NCBI RefSeq assembly: GCF_021650935.1
Contig: NZ_CP091244.1
Span: 3,720,001-3,784,000, forward strand
DNA length: 64,000 bases
From: Thiothrix winogradskyi
GTDB lineage: Bacteria > Pseudomonadota > Gammaproteobacteria > Thiotrichales > Thiotrichaceae
Direction of reading: 5' to 3'
A program made the position numbers and the translations under genes. Positions 36,078-46,529 of this stretch are shown here, piece by piece; within the stretch, counting starts at the first letter, position 1, and each line of letters opens with the position of its first letter. Under the pieces are notes generated by a model. That model saw nothing but the letters and a program-made list of their open reading frames with translations, searched no databases and had not been told where the DNA came from.

Positions 36078-38006
36078 GTGAAGAGCGCAACCGAGACATC
36101 TGCCCCTATTGACCTATTGACGCTACAAGAATCCTCTGCCAAAACAGACCGTCATGCGGTGTCAGCCACCATGCTTGCCCAGCGTGACCGTGATTTGGCT
36201 CATCGCTCCGTTTCGGGAACGCTTGCCTATCTGGTCAGTTGGCTGGTGCTGGTGCAGGGGACACACCTGACCCAGTACAGCCCCGTGTTGGTTTATGCAA
36301 CGGGTTTATCCCTGTTTTTGCTAACCCTGTGGCGACTGTTTCTCATCCGGCGGCAAACAGCCCTTTGTGCGCAAAATGCTGACCGCTGGCGGCTCCTATT
36401 CCGCAGCAATGTGTTGTTATCCAGCGGCATTTGGGGGGGATTCACCGCTTGGGCGTTATCTCAGGTGGGATTAGGTATTCATGGTACGCTTATCTTATTG
36501 CCATTACTGATGATCAGTGCTGGTTCCGTTTCCCATTTATCACCCGACAAGCTCTTGCTCACACTATTCAACAATTTCATTCTGTGGCCCACTGTCCTCG
36601 TCATGCTGTACACGGGAACGAGCGAAGCCTACATTATCGCACTGGGTTTGTTCCTGCTGGGGATTTTTACCGTCGCGATGGGTGGAACCATCCATAAGGA
36701 TTACTTCCAGCTTTTGTATAAAAACGATTTACTGGAGCAACAGACCGCCAAACTGGCCGCCGCCAAGGAGTCTGCCGAAATAGCCAACCAAGCCAAAAGC
36801 CATTTTCTCGCGAACATGAGCCACGAACTGCGCACCCCAATGAACGGTATTCTGGGCGCAAGTGAATTGCTGACCCCGCTGGTAAAAACCGCAGAACAAC
36901 AGCAATACGTTTCCCTGATTCAGCGCAGTGGTAAAACGTTGCTGGCACTGCTGAATGATTTGCTGGATTTTTCCAAGATTGAAGCGGGCAAAATGGAATT
37001 GGAACTCACTAATTACCCACTGTGCGATATGGTGGCGCACCTACAGCATTTACTGGAAATTCGTGCTAAAGAAAAAGGTTTGGCGTTTAGCGTTGGGGTG
37101 GATGCAAGCATTGCCCCTAATCTCAAAGGCGATGAAATCCGCACCCAACAGGTATTACTCAACTTACTCGGCAACGCTATCAAATTTACCGACACCGGCA
37201 CGGTCACGTTAACCATCAAACCAACGCCCGATCGCGCACGGCTACGCTTTGAAATTCGGGATACTGGCATTGGCATCCCTGCTGAAAAACAGCCGTTACT
37301 ATTCGGCAGTTTCCAACAAATGGAATCATCAACCGCGCGTAAATACGGCGGCACCGGGCTGGGGCTGGCGATTTCCAAGCAATTGGTCAAACTGATGCAA
37401 GGCACCATCGGGATGCAAAGCCAACCGGGGCAAGGCTCATGCTTCTGGTTCGAGATTCCTTATCAAGTGGCAACCCTAACATCGCCCGCCCCCGTATCCA
37501 AACCACAATCAACGGAACTTCCCCCACTTGACCCCAGTTGCCGCATCTTATTAGCAGAAGACAATCCGATTAATCAGATCATTGCCCAAGCGATGCTGGA
37601 AAGTTTAGGCCTAAGCCATATTGATACCGTAGAAAATGGTAAGCAGGCTATCCAGCACCTGATTGATGCCGACTACGATCTGGTACTGATGGATGTGCAA
37701 ATGCCAGAGTGCGATGGGCTGGAAGCTTGCCGCCATATACGCCAGCACAGTGTTCACGCAGACATGGCAGCGGTGCGCAACCCAACGATTCCGGTCATTG
37801 CCCTAACCGCAAACACCATGCCAACCGATATTGCCGAATGCCTGCAAGCCGGGATGAACAGCCATCTGGGTAAACCGTTGGATACACCGACATTGGCTGC
37901 GGAATTGCAACAATGGTTGAGCGCGTCAGCTCCCCTCCAGAATCACGAAAGCGAGCGCGTGGCTGCGCTCATCAGCGACCGAGAGCTGGCAAGCAATCAC
38001 GCCTAA
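36078..38006 (+). CDS. Hybrid sensor histidine kinase / response regulator (642 aa)
   Basis: GTG start at 36078 with AGGAAG 4 bp upstream; the overlapping ATG 2 bp earlier is followed by a stop. About six membrane helices fill residues 45-205. Then come HisKA with the phospho-accepting His in [11 protein letters not shown], an HATPase domain ([15 protein letters not shown]), and a receiver domain with Asp in [16 protein letters not shown]. There is no HAMP and no Hpt domain, unlike BarA/GacS, so phosphotransfer must go to an external Hpt or regulator. Its position beside cysM recalls gacS in Pseudomonas. The last 81 bp overlap acpS on the other strand. Confidence 0.92.
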   Translation: MKSATETSAPIDLLTLQESSAKTDRHAVSATMLAQRDRDLAHRSVSGTLAYLVSWLVLVQGTHLTQYSPVLVYATGLSLFLLTLWRLFLIRRQTALCAQNADRWRLLFRSNVLLSSGIWGGFTAWALSQVGLGIHGTLILLPLLMISAGSVSHLSPDKLLLTLFNNFILWPTVLVMLYTGTSEAYIIALGLFLLGIFTVAMGGTIHKDYFQLLYKNDLLEQQTAKLAAAKESAEIANQAKSHFLANMSHELRTPMNGILGASELLTPLVKTAEQQQYVSLIQRSGKTLLALLNDLLDFSKIEAGKMELELTNYPLCDMVAHLQHLLEIRAKEKGLAFSVGVDASIAPNLKGDEIRTQQVLLNLLGNAIKFTDTGTVTLTIKPTPDRARLRFEIRDTGIGIPAEKQPLLFGSFQQMESSTARKYGGTGLGLAISKQLVKLMQGTIGMQSQPGQGSCFWFEIPYQVATLTSPAPVSKPQSTELPPLDPSCRILLAEDNPINQIIAQAMLESLGLSHIDTVENGKQAIQHLIDADYDLVLMDVQMPECDGLEACRHIRQHSVHADMAAVRNPTIPVIALTANTMPTDIAECLQAGMNSHLGKPLDTPTLAAELQQWLSASAPLQNHESERVAALISDRELASNHA

Positions 38007-38309
38007 TGCAGTGGCAGTTTCCAAGGTTACGCCGTGCAATTGCAGTAGCGGTTTGCCGCGTACATCGTGGGTGGTTTCGATTTCTTGCAGGCGCACTTCT
38101 TTGCCAATTCCAGTACCGAGGGCTTTGGCAAGTGCTTCTTTGGTGGCAAAGCGTTTCGCCAACCATGCTGCCGGATTGGCTTGGCTGGTGAAGCGTTCCA
38201 GCTCGTTGGGGTGCAAAATGCGTTCGGGAAAACGTTGCGGGTGGCGTTGCAGGGTAGCTGCAAGTCGGGCGATTTCCACGATGTCTGTGCCGATGCCAAT
38301 GATCGTCAT
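37926..38309 (-). CDS. acpS: Holo-[acyl-carrier-protein] synthase AcpS (127 aa)
   Basis: Transfers phosphopantetheine from CoA to ACP. The magnesium ligands are visible in [13 protein letters not shown] and in [15 protein letters not shown]. The start overlaps the pdxJ stop by ATGA. The last 81 bp overlap the histidine kinase gene tail to tail. It ends the long minus-strand gene string that starts at rpoE. Confidence 0.96.
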   Translation of the reverse strand: MTIIGIGTDIVEIARLAATLQRHPQRFPERILHPNELERFTSQANPAAWLAKRFATKEALAKALGTGIGKEVRLQEIETTHDVRGKPLLQLHGVTLETATALGVIACQLSVADERSHALAFVILEGS

Positions 38310-39040
38310 GCACCCGCTCTTGCAACTTGCATCAACGCCAGCATTTCCACGGTTGCTTGGCGGATACCGACAAACACCGCCCGCGCTACCATCGAATGCC
38401 CGATATTGAGTTCACGGATATTGGCAATCGCGGCAATCGCTTGGGTATTGTGGTAATCCAAGCCATGCCCCGCGTTCACTTGAATGCCAAGGCTGTGTGC
38501 AAATTCAGTGGCTTCCCGAATACGGTTCAGTTCACGCTGTCTGGCTTCGCCCGTGGCATTCGCATACGTGCCGGTATGCAATTCGATCACGGGTGCACCA
38601 ATGTCCGGTACACGGCGAATGTGTTCAATATCCGGCTCAATAAACAACGATACGCGGATATTCGCCGCATTCAAGCGTTGGGTCACGCTGCGCACGCGCT
38701 CGAATTGCCCGATAATATCCAAGCCGCCTTCAGTCGTCAGCTCTTCACGCTTTTCGGGGACGACGCACGCATCATTCGGCAATACGTCGCAGGCAATGCC
38801 CACCATTTCATCGGTCGCTGCCAGCTCCAGATTCAAGCGGCGCGTACACATTTGGCGAATCGCATAGACATCCGCATCCTGAATGTGGCGGCGGTCTTCG
38901 CGCAAATGGATAGTAATGGCATGTGCGCCAGCGTCTTCCACCAGCCGTACTGCTTCCAGCAAATCGGGGTAAACCGTGCCGCGTGCTTGGCGTAAAGTGG
39001 CGATGTGGTCAATATTGACACCGAGTTCGATCTTATTCAT
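38306..39040 (-). CDS. pdxJ: Pyridoxine 5'-phosphate synthase PdxJ (244 aa)
   Basis: Forms pyridoxine phosphate from 1-deoxyxylulose phosphate and 3-amino-2-oxopropyl phosphate. The start ATG 39040 (MNKIELGVNIDHIATLRQAR) overlaps the recO stop by 8 bp; an ATG 18 bp further up lies inside recO. Conserved segments AHAITIHLREDRRHI, VCVVPEKREELTTEGG-type and NAGHGLDYHN are present. Confidence 0.95.
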   Translation of the reverse strand: MNKIELGVNIDHIATLRQARGTVYPDLLEAVRLVEDAGAHAITIHLREDRRHIQDADVYAIRQMCTRRLNLELAATDEMVGIACDVLPNDACVVPEKREELTTEGGLDIIGQFERVRSVTQRLNAANIRVSLFIEPDIEHIRRVPDIGAPVIELHTGTYANATGEARQRELNRIREATEFAHSLGIQVNAGHGLDYHNTQAIAAIANIRELNIGHSMVARAVFVGIRQATVEMLALMQVARAGA

Positions 39041-39722
39041 GGAACAATTTTCTCGCATTCAAGGTTTTGCCTTTCAGCAACATCTGGATCAGGTAATCAA
39101 GGGTATGGCGCAATTCCAACCGCTGTTCGGGGTGCATCGCCGCTGGTTCGCGCAAGGCAATCAGTAAGTTGCCGGAAATCGGCACGCCCTTGCCCTCCCC
39201 TGCATCCGCATACAAACCCTGGTCGGGGCGGAAACGGTAACGCATCGCGGGTTCAATGTCATGCCCCTCCGCGTCATCGTGCCATAGGTTGAGAACATAG
39301 CCCGCCATTGCCAGCACGTCCAGTTCAAACAGCGGCAGTGCGAGTAGGTCAGCGGGGTTTTCGAGACGGAACAGGGTTTGCTGGTAGTGGGCGAATAATT
39401 CTGGCTGCGGCTGGTGTTGCCACAAGGCACGCAACAGCAATTCATTGGCGTATACCGCACGAATTAATCCAACAGCCTTGAGCGGGAAACGGCGTTTTTC
39501 TTCGGCATTAAACAGGGTGAAGACTTCGCCCTTGCCCGTCCAACTGGCATCGAGTTGGCGGAAGGGTTCGAGCATTCCTTTGGAGCGTGAGTTTTTGCCC
39601 TGCCCGAATTTGGCGACGCAAGTGATCTTGCCAGCATCGCGGGTAAACATATCCAGCAATAGGCTGGTGTCGCGGTAGGGGTTACGGCGTAAGATGAAGA
39701 CTGGGGAAAGCTCCGGCAACAC
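39033..39722 (-). CDS. recO: DNA repair protein RecO (229 aa)
   Basis: Loads RecA in the RecF pathway together with RecR. GTG start at 39722 immediately after the era stop codon. The N-terminal OB fold (VFILRRNPYRDTSLLLDMFT) and helical C-terminal domain are normal; the zinc-binding cysteines of some RecO proteins are absent, as in many gammaproteobacteria. Confidence 0.93.
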   Translation of the reverse strand: MLPELSPVFILRRNPYRDTSLLLDMFTRDAGKITCVAKFGQGKNSRSKGMLEPFRQLDASWTGKGEVFTLFNAEEKRRFPLKAVGLIRAVYANELLLRALWQHQPQPELFAHYQQTLFRLENPADLLALPLFELDVLAMAGYVLNLWHDDAEGHDIEPAMRYRFRPDQGLYADAGEGKGVPISGNLLIALREPAAMHPEQRLELRHTLDYLIQMLLKGKTLNARKLFHE

Positions 39723-40628
39723 TCAGGTTGAAATCCCCAAACTCTGCAAATGCCGTGGGCTATTCTCCCAATTCTCTTCCACCCGCACCCACAATTTCAG
39801 CATCACCTTGCGCTCCAGAAATGCTTCCAGCGCAATCCGTGCTGAGCTACCAATGCGCTTGAGGGTGTCGCCACGATTGCCAATCACAATGCCTTTCTGG
39901 TTTTCACGGCTCACCCAAATCACCGCGTTAATTTCAGTGAGTTTCGGCTTTTCCTCAAACGTTTCGATTTCAATGGCGGTGGAATACGGCATTTCCTGAT
40001 GCAAATACGTCATCAACTGTTCGCGAATCAACTCACCACAAATAAAACGGGTGGATTGGTCGGTTACGTCATCTTCAGCGTAAACCCAATCTTGCTGCGG
40101 CATGACTTTCGCTAATGCGGCTTTCAGTTGTTGAGTATTCGTGCCTTTGGTGGCGGAAAGCGGGAAAATTTCCTTGAACGGGTATTTCTTCAATACGTCC
40201 GGCAACCAAGTCAATAGGCGTTCTTTTTTCTCGATGCGATCCACTTTGTTGGCAACCAGAAACACAGGACAAGTCACATGCCCCAAGCGTTGCAATACCA
40301 AATCGTCTTCATCTTGCCATTTCAGCGCTTCCACGATCATCACCACCGCATCCACGCCTTCCAGCGCGGCAACAGCTTCGAGGTTGATGGTTTTATTCAG
40401 CAAGCTCTTGGAAGTGCGGTGAATCCCCGGCGTATCCACGAAAATCATCTGGTAATCGTCTTCGGTCAAAATGCCGCGAATGCTATGGCGCGTGGTTTGC
40501 GGTTTATTCGCCGTGGCGGATACTTTGAAGCCAATCAACAAGTTCATCAGCGTGGATTTGCCCACGTTCGGGCGACCCACAATGGCGACATAGCCGCAAC
40601 GTTGGGTAGAAGGGGTCGTGTCTGTCAT
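39723..40628 (-). CDS. era: GTPase Era (301 aa)
   Basis: Binds 16S rRNA during assembly of the small ribosomal subunit. G1 GRPNVGKSTLMN, G3 DTPGIH and G4 NKVD are visible, followed by a C-terminal KH domain (VSRENQKGIVIGNRGDTLKR). The start overlaps rnc by ATGA. Confidence 0.97.
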   Translation of the reverse strand: MTDTTPSTQRCGYVAIVGRPNVGKSTLMNLLIGFKVSATANKPQTTRHSIRGILTEDDYQMIFVDTPGIHRTSKSLLNKTINLEAVAALEGVDAVVMIVEALKWQDEDDLVLQRLGHVTCPVFLVANKVDRIEKKERLLTWLPDVLKKYPFKEIFPLSATKGTNTQQLKAALAKVMPQQDWVYAEDDVTDQSTRFICGELIREQLMTYLHQEMPYSTAIEIETFEEKPKLTEINAVIWVSRENQKGIVIGNRGDTLKRIGSSARIALEAFLERKVMLKLWVRVEENWENSPRHLQSLGIST

Positions 40629-41290
40629 TTGGCTGTTACCTGTTGAAATGCGAGTCCGGCGGCTTCCTGCTCTGCCTTGCGGCGGCTACCAGACGTGCCA
40701 GTGGTACGGATATTGAGTTTGGGGATAACGCATTCTGCCGTAAAGGTTTGGCGATGCGCTTCGCCCTGCGTATCAATCAGGTTGTAATCAGGCAAGTCAT
40801 GCCCGCGTGATTGCAGGAATTCTTGCAAGCGGCTTTTAGGGTCTTTGAGCGAGTCTTCCGCAGGCAAATTATCCAGCCGCTCACCGTAAGCAGTCAGCAC
40901 AAACTGTTTCGCCGCCTCCATGCCTTGTTCCAGATAAATGCAGCCAATCAAGGCTTCAAACGCATCCGCAATAATCGACTTACGCCGGAAACCACCGCTT
41001 TTGAGTTCACCTGCCCCTAAGCGCAGGAAATCACCAATCGCCAGTTCCGCTGCAATCCCCGCCAAGGCGTTTTCATTCACCAGTGACGCACGCAAACGAC
41101 TCAAGTAACCTTCGCTTGCCCGTGGAATCCGCTGATAAAGCTCCGTGGTGATAATTAGCCCAAGCACGCTATCACCAAGAAACTCCATGCGCTCATTATG
41201 CTTCCCTTCCGCACTGCGGTGGGTGATGGCGCGAACAAACGTGTCCGTCGCCATCAATTCGCTACCCAGTAGCTTGGTCAATTTGTTCAA
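40625..41290 (-). CDS. rnc: Ribonuclease III (221 aa)
   Basis: Cleaves double-stranded RNA, including rRNA precursors. The signature NERMEFLGDSVLGL and the second acidic site DAFEALIGCIYLE are present, followed by a double-stranded RNA-binding domain (GSRRKAEQEAAGLAFQQV). TTG start at 41290, overlapping the DUF4845 stop as TTGA; no ATG gives a better fit. Confidence 0.95.
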   Translation of the reverse strand: MNKLTKLLGSELMATDTFVRAITHRSAEGKHNERMEFLGDSVLGLIITTELYQRIPRASEGYLSRLRASLVNENALAGIAAELAIGDFLRLGAGELKSGGFRRKSIIADAFEALIGCIYLEQGMEAAKQFVLTAYGERLDNLPAEDSLKDPKSRLQEFLQSRGHDLPDYNLIDTQGEAHRQTFTAECVIPKLNIRTTGTSGSRRKAEQEAAGLAFQQVTAK

Positions 41291-41667
41291 GTATCGTCAG
41301 CCGCTCCCAGCTCTTTGGAATATTCAAATGTCAGCAAAAAATCAATGTTAGCCACCCACGGCTTACGTACTTCGTAGTATATCTCAAGTGCTTTGGTATT
41401 GTTCTTGCCTTCCACAGGTTCCACTTTGAAATCGCTGGACGATAAGGAGTTCAAACTGTTCACATTCATATAATCATCGACTTTACGGCGGATCTGTTGA
41501 AGCGAACTCTTGCTGGAAGACTCCTGCGCCACCCGATCCACTAACGAACGCACTGTGTAAAACTCCATATACAACGGTGCAATTTTCACGCCCGTAATAA
41601 ATGCAAAAATCACCAAGCCTGCACCCGCGACCCATGTCAAAAATGTTGCACCTTTTTGTTTGCGCAT
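41287..41667 (-). CDS. DUF4845 membrane-anchored protein (126 aa)
   Basis: An N-terminal membrane helix (FLTWVAGAGLVIFAFITG) is followed by a periplasmic part (VKIAPLYMEFYTVRSLVDRV). The protein resembles pilin-like DUF4845 proteins that stand between lepB and rnc in many gammaproteobacteria. Function unknown. Confidence 0.88.
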   Translation of the reverse strand: MRKQKGATFLTWVAGAGLVIFAFITGVKIAPLYMEFYTVRSLVDRVAQESSSKSSLQQIRRKVDDYMNVNSLNSLSSSDFKVEPVEGKNNTKALEIYYEVRKPWVANIDFLLTFEYSKELGAADDT

Positions 41668-41722
41668 ACTGCTTACCTTTATTGTTATTGATTAAATTTC
41701 ACTGGCTGAGCGCAGCCGAAGC

Positions 41723-42481
41723 CTAATTCATACCATTGCCAATCCGCGAGAAGTTAAAGCCATTACCACCCCAGTTCATGTGCATCCACACCAACGTCGC
41801 TTTCCCCACAACGTTAGCCTCAGGGACAAAACCCCACATGCGACCATCATTGCTGTTATCACGGTTGTCACCCATCATCAAATAATGACCAGGGGGAATG
41901 GTCTGTGAACCCGTGGGGCCAACACGACCGGGCGTTACCAATATATCATGCTCCACACCCAGCAAATCTTCTTTCAGATGAATTGACGGTGGGGTTCTTT
42001 GATCCGGGCGCAAATACTCACCCTGTAAGGAACGGTTTAACTCTACCCCGTTCACAATCAAGGTCTTATCCTTCCAACTGACCACATCACCCGGCACACC
42101 CACCAAACGCTTAATGTAATCAATCGAAGGATCATCAGGATAGCGAAACACCACCACGTCACCGCGTTGTGGTTCGCCCACGTCCAAAATTTTGGTATGC
42201 AATACCGGCAAACGCAAACCATACGCAAACTTATTCACCAGAATAAAGTCGCCAATCTCCAAGGTCGGTAACATTGATCCCGAAGGAATCCGAAACGGTT
42301 CCGCCACAAACGAGCGCAACAACAAAACTGCCAGCAATACCGGAAAAAACGAACGCGCGTATTCCAACAACACCGGCTCATGCTCAGCGGTTGTTTTCTT
42401 GGCGAACAGCGCATACAGCAACCAAATGATGCCAGTCACAGTGGTCGCAGTGACTAACCAAAACTCCAGATCAAAATCCAT
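41723..42481 (-). CDS. lepB: Signal peptidase I LepB (252 aa)
   Basis: Removes signal peptides at the outer face of the inner membrane. Two membrane segments open the protein. The catalytic Ser is in IPSGSMLPTLEIGD and the Lys in DYIKRLVGVPGD. The box MGDNRDNSNDGRMWG is also present. It follows lepA by 19 bp. Confidence 0.96.
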   Translation of the reverse strand: MDFDLEFWLVTATTVTGIIWLLYALFAKKTTAEHEPVLLEYARSFFPVLLAVLLLRSFVAEPFRIPSGSMLPTLEIGDFILVNKFAYGLRLPVLHTKILDVGEPQRGDVVVFRYPDDPSIDYIKRLVGVPGDVVSWKDKTLIVNGVELNRSLQGEYLRPDQRTPPSIHLKEDLLGVEHDILVTPGRVGPTGSQTIPPGHYLMMGDNRDNSNDGRMWGFVPEANVVGKATLVWMHMNWGGNGFNFSRIGNGMN

Positions 42482-42500
42482 GTCTTGTCCTTATCAATGT

Positions 42501-44306
42501 TTATTTATCGCTGACTCTCAAGACGGCGAGAAACGCTTCTTGCGGAATTTCCACACTACCCACCTGTTTCATGCGCTTTTTGCCTTCTTTTTGCTTTTCC
42601 AGCAATTTGCGCTTGCGGCTCACGTCACCGCCGTAGCATTTCGCGGTAACGTCTTTACGCATCGCTTTGACGGTGCTGCGGGCAATAATATTGCTGCCAA
42701 TCGCCGCCTGAATCGCCACTTCGTACATCTGGCGCGGAATCAGGTCTTTCATCTTTTCCACCAACATGCGCCCGCGTGACTGGGCAAAATCACGGTGAAT
42801 CATCAGTGCCAAAGCATCGACTTTTTCACCATTTACCAGCACATCAACGCGCACCATCGGTGCTGGCTCGAAACGATCCATCGCGTAATCGAATGACGCA
42901 TAACCACGACTGCACGATTTCAGGCGGTCAAAAAAGTCCATGACCACTTCGGCTAACGGCAATTCAAAGGTCAGCGATACTTGTGCGCCCATGTATTGCA
43001 TGTTTTTCTGCATCCCGCGCTTTTCCATGCACAGGGTAATCACGTTGCCCACGTACTCTTGCGGCACGAGAATCGTCCCCACAATGATAGGCTCACGGAT
43101 TTCCGCCAACTTATTAATCGGAGGCAATTCAGACGGGCTGTGGATGAATTTTTTCTCACCACTAGTCAGCACGACTTCGTAAATAACCGTCGGCGCGGTG
43201 GAAATCAGATCGAGGTTGTATTCACGCTCTAAACGCTCTTGCACAATTTCCATGTGCAACATGCCCAAGAAGCCGCAACGGAAACCAAAGCCCAAGGCTT
43301 GCGAAGTTTCTGGCTCATAGAATAGCGCGGAATCGTTTAATTTCAGCTTGGAAAGTGCGTCACGTAAGTTTTCGTACTGGTCCGATTCAATCGGGAACAA
43401 ACCGGCGAAAACACGCGGCTGAATTTCCTTAAAACCTTGTAACGGAACAGTGGCGGGACGTTGCGCATCGGTCAGCGTATCGCCCACTTTTGCGACAGCG
43501 ATTTCCTTGATGCCGGAAATCATGAAACCCACTTCACCCGCCCGCAATACGTCCAAATCTTTCATTTTCGGGGTATACACGCCGACACGTTCGACTTGGA
43601 AATCGCGTCCGCTGGACATAAAACGGATTTTCATTTTTTTGCGGATTTCGCCATCAATCACCCGCACCAACACCACTACGCCGAGGTAGTTGTCGAACCA
43701 CGAGTCAATGATCAAGGCTTTTAGCGGCGCATCGGGGTCGCCTACGGGTGGCGGAATGCGTTGCACCAACTGTTCGAGCAGGTCTTCAATGCCGATGCCG
43801 CTCTTGGCACTGACGTGAATCGCTTCCGATGCATCAATGCCAATAATATCTTCGATTTCTTGGCACACACGGTCAGGGTCAGCCGCAGGCAAGTCAATTT
43901 TATTGAGGACGGGAACGACTTCCAGATTCAGGTCAATCGCGGTGTAGCAGTTGGCAACACTTTGCGCTTCCACGCCCTGCGAGGCATCCACCACCAGCAA
44001 CGCGCCATCGCAAGCGGACAACGAGCGTGAAACTTCATAAGAAAAGTCCACGTGCCCCGGTGTGTCGATAAAGTTTAAATGGTAGGTTTCACCATTACGC
44101 GCTTTGTAATCCAGCGAGACGCTTTGCGCCTTGATGGTAATGCCGCGCTCACGCTCCAGATCCATTGAATCCAGTACTTGCGCTTCCATTTCCCGCTGTT
44201 CCAAACCGCCGCAATATTGGATAAAACGGTCAGATAATGTCGATTTACCGTGGTCAATATGCGCAATGATCGAAAAGTTGCGGATATTCTTGTTCGCCTC
44301 ACCCAT
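42501..44306 (-). CDS. lepA: Elongation factor 4 LepA (601 aa)
   Basis: Ribosome-associated GTPase. P-loop [14 protein letters not shown]3 DTPGHVDF and G4 NKIDLPAAD are clear, with the LepA-specific C-terminal domain ([20 protein letters not shown]). The start overlaps the glutaredoxin-like gene by 8 bp. Confidence 0.98.
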   Translation of the reverse strand: MGEANKNIRNFSIIAHIDHGKSTLSDRFIQYCGGLEQREMEAQVLDSMDLERERGITIKAQSVSLDYKARNGETYHLNFIDTPGHVDFSYEVSRSLSACDGALLVVDASQGVEAQSVANCYTAIDLNLEVVPVLNKIDLPAADPDRVCQEIEDIIGIDASEAIHVSAKSGIGIEDLLEQLVQRIPPPVGDPDAPLKALIIDSWFDNYLGVVVLVRVIDGEIRKKMKIRFMSSGRDFQVERVGVYTPKMKDLDVLRAGEVGFMISGIKEIAVAKVGDTLTDAQRPATVPLQGFKEIQPRVFAGLFPIESDQYENLRDALSKLKLNDSALFYEPETSQALGFGFRCGFLGMLHMEIVQERLEREYNLDLISTAPTVIYEVVLTSGEKKFIHSPSELPPINKLAEIREPIIVGTILVPQEYVGNVITLCMEKRGMQKNMQYMGAQVSLTFELPLAEVVMDFFDRLKSCSRGYASFDYAMDRFEPAPMVRVDVLVNGEKVDALALMIHRDFAQSRGRMLVEKMKDLIPRQMYEVAIQAAIGSNIIARSTVKAMRKDVTAKCYGGDVSRKRKLLEKQKEGKKRMKQVGSVEIPQEAFLAVLRVSDK

Positions 44307-44556
44307 GCTGTAATGCTTGCCTCAAAATCGCTTCATCGAAGAAATGCCGGAATAAAATCCGCTCTCCCCATGCCACTACTGGGACATCCGCATTAAAACG
44401 CACTGTTAATTCTGCATCCGCGTCGATGTCTACCAGCCCGAAGGTGAATTCCAGTTCATCCTGAAACTCACACAAAAGGGCTGTCATCTCGTCACAGAGA
44501 TGACAGCCCACGCGATAATACACGGTCAGATGGGTTTTTGCTTCACTCTCTTGCAT
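44299..44556 (-). CDS. Glutaredoxin-family protein (85 aa, DUF836)
   Basis: A thioredoxin-fold protein with a CxxC site ([16 protein letters not shown]) and the cis-proline segment [10 protein letters not shown]. It overlaps mucD by 14 bp and lepA by 8 bp. The redox partner is unknown. Confidence 0.9.
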   Translation of the reverse strand: MQESEAKTHLTVYYRVGCHLCDEMTALLCEFQDELEFTFGLVDIDADAELTVRFNADVPVVAWGERILFRHFFDEAILRQALQHG

Positions 44557-45937
44557 TTGCCTCGATCTTCATTGCCAGAAAACGTGCCGAATTATCACGT
44601 TGTACCAGCACAGCGACCGTTTTGCCAGCCTCCAATGCAGCAGCAATGGTTTTGAATTCAGCAGCAGACGTAATCGGTTTGCCATCGAGTTGCGCAATAA
44701 TATCGCCTTCAGCAATACCGGTGCGGCGGGCGGGTTCACCCATCACAGCCTCGACCATAACGCCCGCTTCCGTGTCAATCACCTGCATTCCCAAGGTACC
44801 TGCCATCGGGGCTGGCTGTTGTTCCAAGGCGGTTTCAAGCGGTTTATGGGCTTCCTGAGGTTGTTCACTCACTGTCAGGGTCACGGTTTCACGTTTGCCT
44901 TGGCGCAAAATTTCCACGGCAACAACCTCACCGATGGGAATATTTCCCACCAGCGGCGGCAATGCACCTGCATTAGCAACCGGCTTACCCGCAAATGCGA
45001 GGATGACATCCCCCTGATTCAATACCCGTGCGGCAGGTCCGGTCATCATGACTTGTGCCACCAACGCCCCTTCGGGTTTAACCATATCGAAGGATTCTGC
45101 CAAATCGGCACTGATATCCTGCACATAAACACCGATCCAACCACGCGACACCACACCGTTGCTCTTCAACTGCTCAATGACCCCCTGAGCAACATCCATT
45201 GGAATCGCAAAGGAAACCCCCATAAAACCACCGGATTGGCTGTAAATCTGCGAGTTGATTCCCACCACTTCGCCCGCCAGATTGAATAAAGGCCCACCAG
45301 AGTTACCGGGGTTAATCGCCACATCGGTTTGGATAAACGGCACGTAATTATCGTTAGGCAAACTTCGCCCCTTCGCACTCACAATCCCCGCCGTGGCACT
45401 GTGATCAAAACCAAACGGGGAACCAATCGCCAACACCCATTCACCGACTTCCAGTGTTTCTGACTTGCCCATCCGTAACACCGGCAAATCGGTTGCTGCG
45501 ACTTTCAGCAAGGCAATATCGGTACGCTCATCACTGCCGACTAATTGTGCGGCTAACTCACGCCCGTCACTGAGCTTGATCGTGATAGCATCCGCGTCTT
45601 TGACCACGTGATGATTGGTGACAATGTAACCGTCTTGCGAATAAATAAACCCAGAACCGCGCGAGTTACTGTCAAAATCAAAAGGATGCCCGCCACTGCC
45701 ATCACGCTCAAGAAAGCGCTTCATTAGCTCATCAAACAGCTCGTCTGTTTCCGGCGAACGTAATTCATCCGGCAACATTTTTTGCGGGGAAATGCTTTGT
45801 TTGGTACTGATATTAACAACGGCGGGGCTATTTTGCTTCACCAGCCCGGTGAATTGTGGCAAATCACGGGCAAGCGCCATTCCGGCTGCCGCCAACACAC
45901 AGGCGAGCAGCGCCCCCCGTAACCAGGGCATCAACAT
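44543..45937 (-). CDS. mucD: Periplasmic serine protease MucD/DegP type (464 aa)
   Basis: Degrades misfolded periplasmic proteins and moderates the envelope stress response. A signal peptide (ALLACVLAAAGMALA) is followed by the trypsin-like domain with His in VTNHHVVKDAD, Asp in ERTDIALLKV and Ser in NPGNSGGPLFN, then two PDZ domains (VSRGWIGVYVQDI and GTLGMQVIDTEAGV). Following rseC, it completes the rpoE regulatory gene set. Confidence 0.95.
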   Translation of the reverse strand: MLMPWLRGALLACVLAAAGMALARDLPQFTGLVKQNSPAVVNISTKQSISPQKMLPDELRSPETDELFDELMKRFLERDGSGGHPFDFDSNSRGSGFIYSQDGYIVTNHHVVKDADAITIKLSDGRELAAQLVGSDERTDIALLKVAATDLPVLRMGKSETLEVGEWVLAIGSPFGFDHSATAGIVSAKGRSLPNDNYVPFIQTDVAINPGNSGGPLFNLAGEVVGINSQIYSQSGGFMGVSFAIPMDVAQGVIEQLKSNGVVSRGWIGVYVQDISADLAESFDMVKPEGALVAQVMMTGPAARVLNQGDVILAFAGKPVANAGALPPLVGNIPIGEVVAVEILRQGKRETVTLTVSEQPQEAHKPLETALEQQPAPMAGTLGMQVIDTEAGVMVEAVMGEPARRTGIAEGDIIAQLDGKPITSAAEFKTIAAALEAGKTVAVLVQRDNSARFLAMKIEANARE

Positions 45938-45964
45938 GGAATGACACTCCCAAAACAGTCAGGT

Positions 45965-46447
45965 TTACGCAAGCGGCGTAACACCGTTAAACAGCGGCTG
46001 CCCGACAACGCGCAGAATCACCGGCTGGAAATCAGCAGACTGGAAAGAACGCGCTGCCACCCGATTGGCAAGCCGTAACCCACCCAATAAACCCGCCAGA
46101 CCGCTAAAAATAGTCGCCCATTCACTGGTGATCCCAATGAAAGCCAACAATTCACGCCCCAGCAATGCCATAAGAATTAAGCCGACTAGGGGTAACATAT
46201 AAGTTAATAGCGAATAAGCCACCAAAGCTTCACCTTGCACCCCAACCACGACAGTATCACCCGGTCGTGCATAAGAAGGGTTCAATACCCGCATTTTCTG
46301 CGGTTCCTTATTCAGAAACCCGAAGGGAGAACTTGTCGAACACGTGGATTTTGTGGCACAACCACCGCACCCCCCCGCTTTTTGTTGCGGAAGAATCCAT
46401 GCATAACCCGAATCGACACTGACCACTACTGCTGTTTGCTCAATCAT
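45965..46447 (-). CDS. rseC: RseC/MucC membrane regulator (160 aa)
   Basis: Start placed at ATG 46447 (MIEQTAVVVSVDSGYAWI) with GAGGG upstream; the frame is open to 46555, but this would overlap rseB and add untypical residues. Four cysteines lie in GGCGGCATKSTC near residues 26-36, followed by two membrane helices (LLTYMLPLVGLILMALLG). RseC proteins modulate sigma-E and the SoxR-reducing system. Confidence 0.9.
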   Translation of the reverse strand: MIEQTAVVVSVDSGYAWILPQQKAGGCGGCATKSTCSTSSPFGFLNKEPQKMRVLNPSYARPGDTVVVGVQGEALVAYSLLTYMLPLVGLILMALLGRELLAFIGITSEWATIFSGLAGLLGGLRLANRVAARSFQSADFQPVILRVVGQPLFNGVTPLA

Positions 46448-46529
46448 ACGCTGCGCCCTCTGTTCTAATGCTTTTTCGCCATTATACGCAGTAGAACTTG
46501 ACACAAACTTAATCACGATAGCTTTTTGT

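Noticed and set aside
42192..42779. 195-codon plus-strand frame across lepB and lepA
   Set aside because: It crosses two clear minus-strand genes and their junction; no support for translation.
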